Both the position numbers and the translations under genes were made by a program. Source: Burkholderia aenigmatica (GTDB lineage: Bacteria; Pseudomonadota; Gammaproteobacteria; Burkholderiales; Burkholderiaceae). Taken from it: a stretch of DNA of 64,000 nucleotides. The stretch spans positions 1-64,000 of the forward strand of contig NZ_CABVQC010000032.1 in the NCBI RefSeq assembly GCF_902499175.1, given 5' to 3'. Below, piece by piece: positions 1-7,624 of this stretch (position 1 is its first letter; every line of letters begins with the position of its first letter). The notes beneath the pieces are model-generated. The model was not told the DNA's origin. It searched no databases and saw only the letters and a list, made by a program, of their open reading frames with translations.

Positions 1-82
1 CCCGGCCGCCCGCGCGGCGCCTGCCGCGCCGGCCGACAGGGCCGCCGCGGCGTGCGTCGAAGTGGCGCAAAGCCGGCTTCGG

Positions 83-103
83 TCAACCGGCCGGGCCGGT
101 TGA
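83..103. repeat. Inverted repeat ahead of the first gene
   Basis: An 8-bp perfect inverted repeat (TCAACCGG, 5-base spacer, CCGGTTGA) sits just before a TACAAT hexamer at 110-115. That places it where an operator or a promoter-proximal hairpin would be for the gene starting at 143. The first 80 bases of the window are very GC-rich and show no gene I can support. The function is inferred only from position. Confidence 0.35.
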
Positions 104-142
104 ACGTTTTACAATGACGGTTGTTCCACGACGTGAGTCTTC

Positions 143-1132
143 ATGCGCACTTTCCTTTCCCTCGGCCGCACGCTCGCGCTGGCCGCCGCCGTGCTGGCGC
201 CCGCCGCACACGCGAATAACGTAATTATCCTCAATTCGGCCGAAGCGACGCTTTCCCTGATTGACCAGCAGACCCGCCAGGTCGTCGGCACGATGCCGAC
301 CGGCAAGGAACCGCACCACCTGATGGCGACGCCCGACAATTCGTCGCTGATCGTTGCAAATTCGGTCTCGAACAGCCTGATGTTCCTCGATCCGAAGACG
401 GGCAAGCTGCAGCGCACCGTCGAAGGGATCGACGATCCTTACCAGCTCGGCTTCTCGCCCGACCGCAAGTGGTTCGCGGCCGCCGGCCTGCGCCTCGACC
501 GCGTCGACATCTACGGCTACGACGGCCGCGACCTGAAGCTCGTGAAGCGCGTGCCGCTGGAAGTGATGCCGAGCCACCTCGCGTTCACGAAGGACAGCAA
601 GACGCTGCTCGTGTCGCTGCAGGTCTCCGGCGAGATCGCGGCGATCGACCTGCCGACGCAGACGGTCAAGTGGAAGATGAAGGTCGGCAAGGTGCCGGCC
701 GGCCTGTGGCTCACGCCGGACGATAAATACCTGCTCGTCGGCATGACCGGCGCGGATTACGTCGCGGTGGTCGACTGGCGCAACCAGAAGGTCGTCAAGC
801 AGATCTACACCGGCAAGGGCGCGCACAACTTCCGCTCGCTCGCCGACGGCACGCACGTCGCGGTGACGAACCGGGTCGCGAACACGATCAGCATCATCGA
901 CGAGAACACGCTCACCAACGTCGGCGACATCACCGGCCTGCTGCCGGGCCCGGACGACATGGAGCTGTCCGCCGACAAGAAGACGCTGTGGGTGACGTTC
1001 CGCTTCGCGAAGAAGGTCGGGATCATCGACCTGGCGTCGCGCAAGCTGGTGCAGACGATCGCCGTCGGCCGCTCGCCGCACGGCATCTATTTCTACGACC
1101 GCGCGCCGTGGCGCGCCGCGAACGGCGCGTGA
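143..1132 (+). CDS. Exported YncE-like beta-propeller protein
   Basis: This 329-residue protein has an N-terminal signal peptide (charged MRTFLSLGR, hydrophobic core, cleavage near AHA at residues 22-24), so it probably acts in the periplasm. The rest is a run of short repeats of the YVTN/YncE beta-propeller type, with recurring blade segments such as IDQQTRQVVGTMPTGKEPHHL and repeated P-H-L/G-I turns (for example GRSPHGIYFYD near the C-terminus). Such proteins bind ligands or proteins; the substrate cannot be read from the sequence. No catalytic motif was seen. The stop lies 16 bases before the next start, so it probably shares a transcript with the hydroxylase gene. The family call is firm, the role unknown. 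Confidence 0.8.
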   Translation: MRTFLSLGRTLALAAAVLAPAAHANNVIILNSAEATLSLIDQQTRQVVGTMPTGKEPHHLMATPDNSSLIVANSVSNSLMFLDPKTGKLQRTVEGIDDPYQLGFSPDRKWFAAAGLRLDRVDIYGYDGRDLKLVKRVPLEVMPSHLAFTKDSKTLLVSLQVSGEIAAIDLPTQTVKWKMKVGKVPAGLWLTPDDKYLLVGMTGADYVAVVDWRNQKVVKQIYTGKGAHNFRSLADGTHVAVTNRVANTISIIDENTLTNVGDITGLLPGPDDMELSADKKTLWVTFRFAKKVGIIDLASRKLVQTIAVGRSPHGIYFYDRAPWRAANGA

Positions 1133-1148
1133 CGGGCGGGGGAGAGCG

Positions 1149-2123
1149 ATGCTGCACCTGATCGATGCATTCGTATCGGATATCCAGACCTGGCTGTACG
1201 TCGACGTCGTGCAGCCGCTCCTCTTCAAGTTCAACCTGATGGACTATGACGAGGACACCTACGACGCGCTGTACTGGGTGATCGTCGGTGCGCTGCAGAT
1301 GGTGCTGATGTTCGTGCTGCTGCGCCCGCTCGAGGCGCTGCTGCCCGTCGAGCGCTGGACGAGCCGCCGGGCCGTGCGGGTCGACGTGATCTACACGGCG
1401 ATCGCGAAGCTCGGCATCTACTCGCTGTTCTTCTTCTTCGCGCTGCAGCCGCTGTTCGACAACTTCCAGGCGTGGCTGCGCCTGCACGGCGTCGCGAACC
1501 TCAACCTCGACTACCTGTGGCCGGGCGTGACTTCGAAGCCGATCGTCGCGTTCGCGATCTATCTCGTCGTGCTCGATTTCGCCGGCTACTGGTATCACCG
1601 CTGGCAGCACAAGTTCGGTATCTGGTGGGAGCTGCACGCCGTACATCACAGCCAGCGCCAGATGTCGTTGTGGTGCGACGACCGCAACCACGTGCTCGAC
1701 GACGTGATCCAGTCGTGCTTCTTCGCGGCGATCGCGCTCGTGATCGGCGTGACGCCGTCGCAGTTCGTCGTGCTGACCGCGTTCACCAACTTCATGCAGA
1801 GCATTCAGCACACGAATGCGCGGCTGCCGTTCGGCTGGCTCGGCGAGCGCCTGCTCGTGAGCCCGATCTTCCACCGGCGCCACCACGCGGTCGGTTATGG
1901 CCACGAAGGCACGAAGTACGGCTGCAACTTCGGCGTGCTGTTCCCGTGGTGGGACATGATGTTCGGCACCGCGTCGTGGAACCGCACGGTCGAGCCGACC
2001 GGCATCCGCGACCAGGTCGAGGGCGTGTCCTACGGCGAAGGCTTCTGGGCGCAGCACGGCCTCGCGTTCGTGCGGATCTTCCGGCGCCTGTTCCCCGCCA
2101 AGCGCGGCGCGGCATCGGCCTGA
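1149..2123 (+). CDS. Sterol desaturase / fatty acid hydroxylase family membrane protein
   Basis: A 324-residue integral membrane protein with hydrophobic segments near residues 42-60, 80-100 and 132-150. It carries the His-box set of the di-iron hydroxylase superfamily: HRWQH at 150-154, HAVHH at 163-167, an isolated His in QHTN at 221, and HRRHH at 242-246. These residues are expected to hold two irons that use O2 to hydroxylate or desaturate a lipid. The substrate is unknown; bacterial members act on sterol-like, carotenoid or ether lipids. A strong purine-rich ribosome site (GGGGGAGAG) precedes the ATG. It is probably cotranscribed with the beta-propeller gene. No truncation was seen. Confidence 0.85.
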   Translation: MLHLIDAFVSDIQTWLYVDVVQPLLFKFNLMDYDEDTYDALYWVIVGALQMVLMFVLLRPLEALLPVERWTSRRAVRVDVIYTAIAKLGIYSLFFFFALQPLFDNFQAWLRLHGVANLNLDYLWPGVTSKPIVAFAIYLVVLDFAGYWYHRWQHKFGIWWELHAVHHSQRQMSLWCDDRNHVLDDVIQSCFFAAIALVIGVTPSQFVVLTAFTNFMQSIQHTNARLPFGWLGERLLVSPIFHRRHHAVGYGHEGTKYGCNFGVLFPWWDMMFGTASWNRTVEPTGIRDQVEGVSYGEGFWAQHGLAFVRIFRRLFPAKRGAASA

Positions 2124-2153
2124 TCCGGCCATTCCCACGTTGAGCGGCTCCCT

Positions 2154-2193
2154 CACGCGGCCCGCATGTGCTTTGGCGCATGCGGGCCGCGTG
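2154..2193. terminator. Strong 15-bp hairpin between hydroxylase and EI24 genes
   Basis: A perfect 15-bp inverted repeat (CACGCGGCCCGCATG at 2154-2168 and its complement at 2179-2193) with a 10-base loop. There is no real T-run after it (GTTTATCC), so it is either a weak intrinsic terminator or an mRNA-end stabiliser. It ends 41 bases before the ATG of the next gene. Confidence 0.55.
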
Positions 2194-2234
2194 GTTTATC
2201 CTTTCCCCGTTTTTCTCCGTCGATACAGGCTCGC

Positions 2235-3062
2235 ATGAACGACTTGCTGCGTTCCTTCGTCCGGGCATTGGCGAGCGCACTGCATCCGCGCATGCTGTGG
2301 CTCACCCTGATGCCGTTTCTCGTCTCGGCCGTCCTGTGGGGCGTCGTGCTGTGGTTCTCGTGGCAATCGCTGCTGGACCTCGCTCGCGGCGCGCTCGACG
2401 GCTTCGTGCTGACCGCCATGCTGTACCGCGCGTTCGACGCGATCGGCATGTCGCAGCTGCATGCAGTCGTCGCGCCGTTCGTGGTCGTGTCGCTCGCGAT
2501 CCCGTTGATCGTGCTGACCGTGCTGCTGCTGATCGCGACGATTTCGATGCCGGTCGTGATCAAGCACCTGTCGAACCGGCAGTTCGCGGCGCTCGAGTCG
2601 AAGCGCGGCGGCACCTTCTTCGGCAGCGTGTTCAATTCGCTGGGGGCGGCGATCGCAGGTGTGATCGTGCTCGTCGTCACCATTCCGCTGTGGCTGATTC
2701 CGCCGTTCTTCGCGCTGCTGCCGCCCGTGATCTGGGGCTGGCTCACGTATCGCGTGATGACCTACGACGCGCTTGCCCAGCACGCGAGCCGCGACGAGCG
2801 CCGGGCGCTGATCCGCCAGCACCGCTGGCCGCTGATCGGCATCGGCGTCGCGACCGGGCTGCTCGGCACCGTGCCGACCTTCGTGTGGGTATCGTCGGTC
2901 TGGATGATGGTGCTGTTTCCGTTCGTCGCGGCGGCCATGATCTGGGTTTACGCTTTCATCCTCGTCTTCTCGGCGCTGTGGTTCGGGCATTACTGCCTGC
3001 GCGCGCTGGAGGACCTGCGTGCGAGTTCGCGCGCCACCGCAATCGACATGGGGCAGGCATGA
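2235..3062 (+). CDS. EI24 domain (CysZ-like) integral membrane protein
   Basis: A 275-residue polytopic membrane protein of the EI24/CysZ type. Long hydrophobic stretches cover roughly residues 19-44, 80-105, 138-168 and 200-252, separated by short charged loops. The pattern of a long N-terminal helix followed by paired helices with internal prolines matches CysZ-like sulfate-transport or membrane proteins, but CysZ activity is not shown here. The ATG at 2235 (MNDLLRSF) is preferred over the in-frame GTG-type start at 2166, because the upstream stretch falls inside the 2154-2193 hairpin. Its TGA overlaps the ATG of the next gene (ATGA), indicating translational coupling. Confidence 0.75.
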   Translation: MNDLLRSFVRALASALHPRMLWLTLMPFLVSAVLWGVVLWFSWQSLLDLARGALDGFVLTAMLYRAFDAIGMSQLHAVVAPFVVVSLAIPLIVLTVLLLIATISMPVVIKHLSNRQFAALESKRGGTFFGSVFNSLGAAIAGVIVLVVTIPLWLIPPFFALLPPVIWGWLTYRVMTYDALAQHASRDERRALIRQHRWPLIGIGVATGLLGTVPTFVWVSSVWMMVLFPFVAAAMIWVYAFILVFSALWFGHYCLRALEDLRASSRATAIDMGQA

Positions 3063-3874
3063 GCATCGGCATCATCATCATCGGCGACGAAATCCTTTCG
3101 GGCCGCCGGCAGGACAAGCATCTGGCGAAGGTCATCGAGCTGCTCGGCGCGCGCGGCCTTGCGCTCGACTGGGCCGAATACGTCGGCGACGATCCGGCAC
3201 GCATTACCGCGACCCTCGCGCGCGCGATCGCATCCGGCGACGTCGTGTTCTCGACGGGCGGGATCGGCGCGACCCCGGACGACCACACGCGCCAGTGCGC
3301 GGCCGCCGCGCTCGGCGTGACGCTCGAGCTGCATCCGGACGCGAAGGTGCTGATTTCGGAGCGGATCCGCGAAACGCACACCGATCCGGCCACGCCGGTC
3401 GATTTCGAGTCGCCGGAGAACCAGCACCGCTTCAATATGGGCGTGTTCCCGGTGGGCGCGACGATCATCCCGAACGGCTACAACCGGATTCCCGGTTTCT
3501 CGGTCGGCGACCTGCACTTCGTGCCGGGCTTCCCGGTGATGGCGTGGCCGATGATCGAATGGGTGCTCGATACGAAGTACGCGCACCTGCATCACGCGAC
3601 GCCGCATGCGGAGCGCTCGCTGTACGTGTTCGAGCTGCCGGAATCGACGCTCACGCCGCTGATGGAGCGCATCGAGCGCGATTTCCCGGGCGTGCGCGTG
3701 TTCAGCTTGCCGAGCGTCGGCGATGCGGAGCGCGGCGGGATCTACGCACGCCGTCACATCGACCTCGGCGTGAAGGGCGAGCCGGAAGCGGTCGCGGCCG
3801 CGTACGTGAAGCTGCGCGAAGGCGTGCACCTGCTCGGCGGCGACGTCGTCGAACCCGATACGCCGCGCGCTTGA
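3059..3874 (+). CDS. Molybdopterin-binding (MoCF/CinA N-terminal-like) domain protein
   Basis: A 271-residue cytoplasmic protein with an N-terminal MoaB/MogA-like fold. The opening IIIIGDEILSGRRQDKH and the FSTGGIGATPDDHT segment near residues 64-77 are the signature glycine-rich binding loops of the MoCF_biosynth family, also seen in the N-terminal half of CinA. The C-terminal nicotinamide-nucleotide amidase domain of CinA is absent, so this is a stand-alone COG1058-type protein, possibly a nucleotide pyrophosphatase. The start overlaps the EI24 stop by 4 bases, so the two are coupled. Substrate and role are not determinable from sequence. Confidence 0.75.
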   Translation: MSIGIIIIGDEILSGRRQDKHLAKVIELLGARGLALDWAEYVGDDPARITATLARAIASGDVVFSTGGIGATPDDHTRQCAAAALGVTLELHPDAKVLISERIRETHTDPATPVDFESPENQHRFNMGVFPVGATIIPNGYNRIPGFSVGDLHFVPGFPVMAWPMIEWVLDTKYAHLHHATPHAERSLYVFELPESTLTPLMERIERDFPGVRVFSLPSVGDAERGGIYARRHIDLGVKGEPEAVAAAYVKLREGVHLLGGDVVEPDTPRA

Positions 3875-3903
3875 GCGGCCCGCCAGGCGGCCGTACAAAA
3901 GCC

Positions 3904-3926
3904 ACGGGCCGCGCAACGCGGCCCGT
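3904..3926. terminator. Hairpin between convergent genes
   Basis: A 10-bp perfect stem (ACGGGCCGCG / CGCGGCCCGT) with a 3-base loop lies 30 bases after the upstream stop, between convergent genes. It has no T-run on either side, so it is only terminator-like. Confidence 0.5.
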
Positions 3927-3989
3927 CATCGGCATGTCATCGCCCGGCTCGACGATGAGGTTGTCGTCACCGGCGGGAGCGGCGTGCCG

Positions 3990-4454
3990 TCAGGCGCCGA
4001 TCCACGGCAGTTTCCGGAAGCACCAGCCTTCGACCGTCTTGCGATGGCCTTCGGCGTCCTTCGCGCCCTCGAAGCCTTCGAGCAGGTCGAACGCCTTCGT
4101 GAAGCCGGCCTGCGTGGAGGCCACTGCGGCGAGCTTTGAGCGCGCGGCACTGCGGCACAGGAACAGGATGGGCGTATCGGCCGGGAGGGCCGCCTTCAGT
4201 TCGTTGACGAATTCGGCGTTCGGCACGCCGCCCGGGTAGCGCGTCCATTCGAGGTGCAGGTACTGGCCATCGCCGACGAGCGGGCGGCCGATCCAGTCGA
4301 GTTCCGCGCGGGTGCGCACGTCGACGAGGCGCGCCGACGGATCGAGCTGCAGCAGTTCGAAGGCCTCGGCGGGCAGCAGCGCCCCGGCGTAGTTGAGCGC
4401 GCCTTGTGCGCGGCGTTCGTCGGCCTTCGCGTAAAGCTGGTCGAGCGTACTCAT
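3990..4454 (-). CDS. Rhodanese-like domain protein
   Basis: A 154-residue single-domain rhodanese. The entry segment RLVDVRTRAELDW (near 42-54) and the active-site loop LFLCRSAARSK, with Cys100 as the expected persulfide carrier, are diagnostic. Such proteins move sulfane sulfur; the donor and acceptor are unknown. The start at 4454 is chosen because AGGAG lies nine bases upstream, while the longer frame starting at 4478 has no ribosome site. It is transcribed convergently with the molybdopterin-domain gene and divergently from glnA. No signal peptide. Confidence 0.85.
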   Translation of the reverse strand: MSTLDQLYAKADERRAQGALNYAGALLPAEAFELLQLDPSARLVDVRTRAELDWIGRPLVGDGQYLHLEWTRYPGGVPNAEFVNELKAALPADTPILFLCRSAARSKLAAVASTQAGFTKAFDLLEGFEGAKDAEGHRKTVEGWCFRKLPWIGA

Positions 4455-4522
4455 GGCAGGGAGTCTCCTATCGGTCAAACGAACATTCTAGCGCGGCGTC
4501 GCGGCACGGATGTCCGTGTGGG

Positions 4523-4542
4523 GTACGGTGCGCGCACCGTAC
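4523..4542. repeat. Perfect 20-bp palindrome upstream of glnA
   Basis: GTACGGTGCGCGCACCGTAC is a perfect 20-base palindrome. A second small inverted repeat, CACGGA-TG-TCCGTG, lies just before it at 4505-4518. Its inner GGTGC/GCACC halves resemble NtrC half-sites but with no spacer, so the regulator is not identified. It sits in the divergent region between the rhodanese gene and glnA and could serve either. Confidence 0.4.
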
Positions 4543-4617
4543 ACGCGTTCACCAAAAGAGTGCAGAATGGCGCGCATGCACCAGAATGATTCTGCGGGCG
4601 CGGCGCATTGCGATGAT

Positions 4618-4634
4618 TGCACCATCGCGGTGCC
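4618..4634. promoter_or_regulatory. NtrC-type enhancer site for glnA
   Basis: TGCACC-ATCGC-GGTGCC matches the known NtrC site pattern TGCACY-N5-GGTGCA except at the last base. It lies about 115 bases upstream of the -24/-12 element, as expected for an activator of sigma-54 polymerase. A half-site TGCACC also occurs at 4577-4582. Confidence 0.72.
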
Positions 4635-4732
4635 TCTGGCCGGCGGGCGGTGCGAAGCCGGGCCCCGGAATTGCGCAGCACAGCCCCGTCGCGACGAGCG
4701 CTGGCGCGATTCGCGCCAATCTTGCGCATAGG

Positions 4733-4748
4733 TGGCACGGAAGCTGCT
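4733..4748 (+). promoter_or_regulatory. Sigma-54 (-24/-12) promoter of glnA
   Basis: TGGCACG-GAAG-CTGCT fits the sigma-54 consensus TGGCACG-N4-TTGCW with one mismatch, and keeps the invariant GG and GC pairs at the right spacing. Transcription should begin near 4760, giving a leader of about 100 bases before the glnA ATG. This points to control by nitrogen status through RpoN and NtrC. Confidence 0.75.
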
Positions 4749-4859
4749 TTATAGGATTCGGTCGAATCGGGGCGCGCTGCGCCAAAGCAAGACCCCGGTC
4801 AGCTCGATAAACGAGGCGGTTCCCAGTCCGCCGGAATTGTTCAATCAGGAGAAGAGGTT

Positions 4860-6275
4860 ATGAGTAAAACCGTCGCCGACGTCATGCAGCTCGTGAAGGA
4901 CGAGGACGTCAAGTTTGTCGATTTCCGCTTCACGGATACGCGCGGCAAGGAACAGCACGTGTCGGTGCCGGTTTCGGCGTTTGACGAAGACAAGTTCGAA
5001 AGCGGCCATGCATTCGACGGCTCGTCGATCGCCGGCTGGAAGGGCATCGAGGCGTCGGACATGCTGCTCATGCCGGACCCGAACGCTGCCTTCATCGACC
5101 CGTTCTATGAAGAGTCGACCCTGGTGCTGACCTGCGACGTGGTCGAGCCGGCCGACGGCAAGGGCTACGAGCGCGACCCGCGTTCGCTCGCGAAGCGCGC
5201 GGAAGCGTACCTGAAGAGCACGGGCATCGGCGACACGGCTTTCTTCGGTCCGGAACCGGAATTCTTCATTTTCGACTCGGTCCAGTGGAGCACGGACATG
5301 TCGGGTTGCTTCGTGAAGATCAACTCGGAAGAAGCACCGTGGTCGTCGGCCAAGGAATTCGAAGGCGGCAACACGGGCCACCGTCCGGGCACGAAGGGCG
5401 GCTACTTCCCGGTCGCACCGGTCGACACGTTCCAGGACATGCGTTCGGAAATGTGCCTGCTGCTCGAACAGCTCGGCATCCCGGTCGAAGTGCACCACCA
5501 CGAAGTGGCGGGCCAGGGCCAGAACGAAATCGGCACGAAGTTCTCGACGCTGGTCGAGCGCGCCGACTGGACGCAATGGTCGAAGTACATCATCCACAAC
5601 GTCGCGCACTCGTACGGCAAGACGGCGACGTTCATGCCGAAGCCGATCGTCGGCGACAACGGTTCGGGCATGCACGTTCACCAGTCGATCTGGAAGGACG
5701 GCCAGAACCTGTTCGCGGGTAACGGCTACGCCGGCCTGTCGGAACTGGCGCTGTTCTACATCGGCGGCATCATCAAGCACGCCCGTGCACTGAACGCGAT
5801 CACGAACCCGACGACGAACTCGTACAAGCGTCTGGTCCCGCACTTCGAAGCACCGGTCAAGCTCGCTTACTCGGCGCGCAACCGTTCGGCATCGATCCGC
5901 ATTCCGCACGTGTCGAACCCGAAGGGCCGCCGTATCGAAACGCGCTTCCCGGATCCGATGGCGAACCCGTACCTGTTGTTCTCGGCACTGATGATGGCAG
6001 GCCTCGACGGGATCCAGAACAAGATCCATCCGGGCGAAGCCGCGGACAAGAACCTGTACGACCTGCCGCCGGAAGAGGATGCAAAGATCCCGACCGTCTG
6101 CGCAGGCCTCGACCAGGCACTGGAAGCGCTCGACAAGGATCGCGAGTTCCTGACCCGTGGCGGCGTGTTCACGGACAGCATGCTCGACGCGTACCTTGCG
6201 CTGAAGGAGCAGGAGCTGGCGAAGTTCCGCATGACGACGCACCCGATCGAGTTCGAGATGTACTACTCGCTGTAA
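4860..6275 (+). CDS. glnA: Glutamine synthetase type I
   Basis: This 471-residue enzyme makes glutamine from glutamate, ammonia and ATP, the main route of ammonia assimilation. Family signatures are plain: FDGSSIAGW near 52-60, the ATP/metal region GPEPEFF (130-136), HHHEVAGQGQNEIG (212-225), KPIVGDNGSGMHVHQS (261-276), and NLYDLPPEE with Tyr400 as the expected adenylylation site (Tyr397 in E. coli), so activity is probably also tuned by GlnE. The length is normal for GSI-beta. An AGGAG ribosome site precedes the ATG. A sigma-54 promoter and NtrC-type site lie upstream, and ntrB-ntrC follow behind a terminator. Confidence 0.98.
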   Translation: MSKTVADVMQLVKDEDVKFVDFRFTDTRGKEQHVSVPVSAFDEDKFESGHAFDGSSIAGWKGIEASDMLLMPDPNAAFIDPFYEESTLVLTCDVVEPADGKGYERDPRSLAKRAEAYLKSTGIGDTAFFGPEPEFFIFDSVQWSTDMSGCFVKINSEEAPWSSAKEFEGGNTGHRPGTKGGYFPVAPVDTFQDMRSEMCLLLEQLGIPVEVHHHEVAGQGQNEIGTKFSTLVERADWTQWSKYIIHNVAHSYGKTATFMPKPIVGDNGSGMHVHQSIWKDGQNLFAGNGYAGLSELALFYIGGIIKHARALNAITNPTTNSYKRLVPHFEAPVKLAYSARNRSASIRIPHVSNPKGRRIETRFPDPMANPYLLFSALMMAGLDGIQNKIHPGEAADKNLYDLPPEEDAKIPTVCAGLDQALEALDKDREFLTRGGVFTDSMLDAYLALKEQELAKFRMTTHPIEFEMYYSL

Positions 6276-6358
6276 TCGGCGATGGCGCTTCGATTCAGCG
6301 CCGTCATGCCGGTTCGTTCCCGTCGCGCGGCCTGCGGCGGGAACCGCGGAGTCTGAAA

Positions 6359-6385
6359 GGGGCGGCGTCCAGCCGTCCCTTTTTT
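6359..6385 (+). terminator. Intrinsic terminator after glnA
   Basis: An 8-bp stem (GGGGCGGC / GCCGTCCC, one G-U pair) with a 5-base loop is followed by six Ts. It ends 50 bases before ntrB, so ntrBC would be expressed by read-through or from its own promoter. Confidence 0.8.
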
Positions 6386-6435
6386 GTTCCGACGAATTTC
6401 CTTTTCCGACCCGTTGAGGCGCGACAAGCACGCAG

Positions 6436-7578
6436 ATGGTTCTGAAGAATCTGATCAAGGCGAAAACGGGGCAGCCCGAGCGACAGACGGACGACGAGCG
6501 GCTCGCGCGCTCGGGCCTGCTGGCGGGGCTGGAAGCGCTGCCGACGGTCGTGATCGTGCTCGACCGCAAGACGCTGCGGATCGCGTTCGCGAACCCGTCC
6601 GCGGAGGCGATGCTCGACATCTCGCGCCGGCAGCTCGCGCAGCGGCCGTGGGGCGAGATTTTTCCGAACGCGAACGAGCTGGCCTCGACGATCACCGCGA
6701 TCGGCGAGGAACGCTTTCACGCGACGCACCTCGATACCGTGCTCGACCGGCCCGGCCGCGAACCGCTGCATGTGCATGCAATTGTCGGCTTCCTCGAGAC
6801 CGCGCCCGATTTCGTGCTCGTCGAGCTGTTCGAGAACGAGCGGCAGTCGCGCACCGATCGCGAGGAGCGCATTCACGACCTGACCGCGGTCAACAAGCAA
6901 CTGATCCGCAACCTCGCGCACGAGATCAAGAATCCGCTCGGCGGGATTCGCGGCGCAGCCCAGCTGCTCGAATTCGAGCTCGGCGAGCGCGAGCGTGGCG
7001 AGTTGCGCGAATACACGCAGGTGATCATCAAGGAGTCCGACCGCCTGCAGACGCTCGTCGACCGGTTGCTGGAGCCGCATCGGCATCCGCACATCGTCGG
7101 CGACGTGAACATTCATGAAGTATGCGAACGCGTGCGCGCGGTGATGCTCGCGGAATTCCCGCGCGGGCTCACGATCGAGCGCGACTACGACGTGAGCGTG
7201 CCGGACCTGCGCGGCGACAAGGAGCAACTGATCCAGGCGCTGCTCAACATCGTGCGCAACGCCGCGCAGGCGCTGCGCGACCGGATCGCGCAGGGCGACG
7301 CGAAGATCGAACTGCGCACGCGCATCGCGCGCAAGGTGACGATCGCAAAGCGCCTGTACCGGCTGGCACTGGACTTGCACGTGATCGACAACGGGCCCGG
7401 CATTCCGGAAGAAATCCGCGATCGGATCTTCTACCCGCTCGTGTCCGGGCGCGATGACGGCAGCGGCCTCGGCCTGACACTGGCGCAGACGTTCGTGCAG
7501 CAGCACGACGGGATGATCGAGGTCGAAAGCCGGCCCGGACGTACCGAATTTCAGATCCTGCTGCCGCTCGACCATTGA
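6436..7578 (+). CDS. ntrB: Nitrogen regulation sensor kinase/phosphatase NtrB
   Basis: A 380-residue soluble histidine kinase with no membrane segment. An N-terminal PAS domain spans about residues 28-140, followed by the dimerisation/phosphotransfer motif RNLAHEIKNPLGG with the phosphoacceptor His162. A HATPase domain follows, with N-box NIVRNAAQAL, G1 VIDNGPGIP and G2 DDGSGLGL. NtrB phosphorylates NtrC under nitrogen limitation and dephosphorylates it when PII signals sufficiency. It lies between glnA and ntrC in the classical order. The ribosome site before the ATG is weak, and 46 bases separate it from ntrC. No anomalies were seen. Confidence 0.95.
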   Translation: MVLKNLIKAKTGQPERQTDDERLARSGLLAGLEALPTVVIVLDRKTLRIAFANPSAEAMLDISRRQLAQRPWGEIFPNANELASTITAIGEERFHATHLDTVLDRPGREPLHVHAIVGFLETAPDFVLVELFENERQSRTDREERIHDLTAVNKQLIRNLAHEIKNPLGGIRGAAQLLEFELGERERGELREYTQVIIKESDRLQTLVDRLLEPHRHPHIVGDVNIHEVCERVRAVMLAEFPRGLTIERDYDVSVPDLRGDKEQLIQALLNIVRNAAQALRDRIAQGDAKIELRTRIARKVTIAKRLYRLALDLHVIDNGPGIPEEIRDRIFYPLVSGRDDGSGLGLTLAQTFVQQHDGMIEVESRPGRTEFQILLPLDH

Positions 7579-7624
7579 GCGGCGGCATGACGATTCACCA
7601 GATTTACCAATATCTGACCGACCT

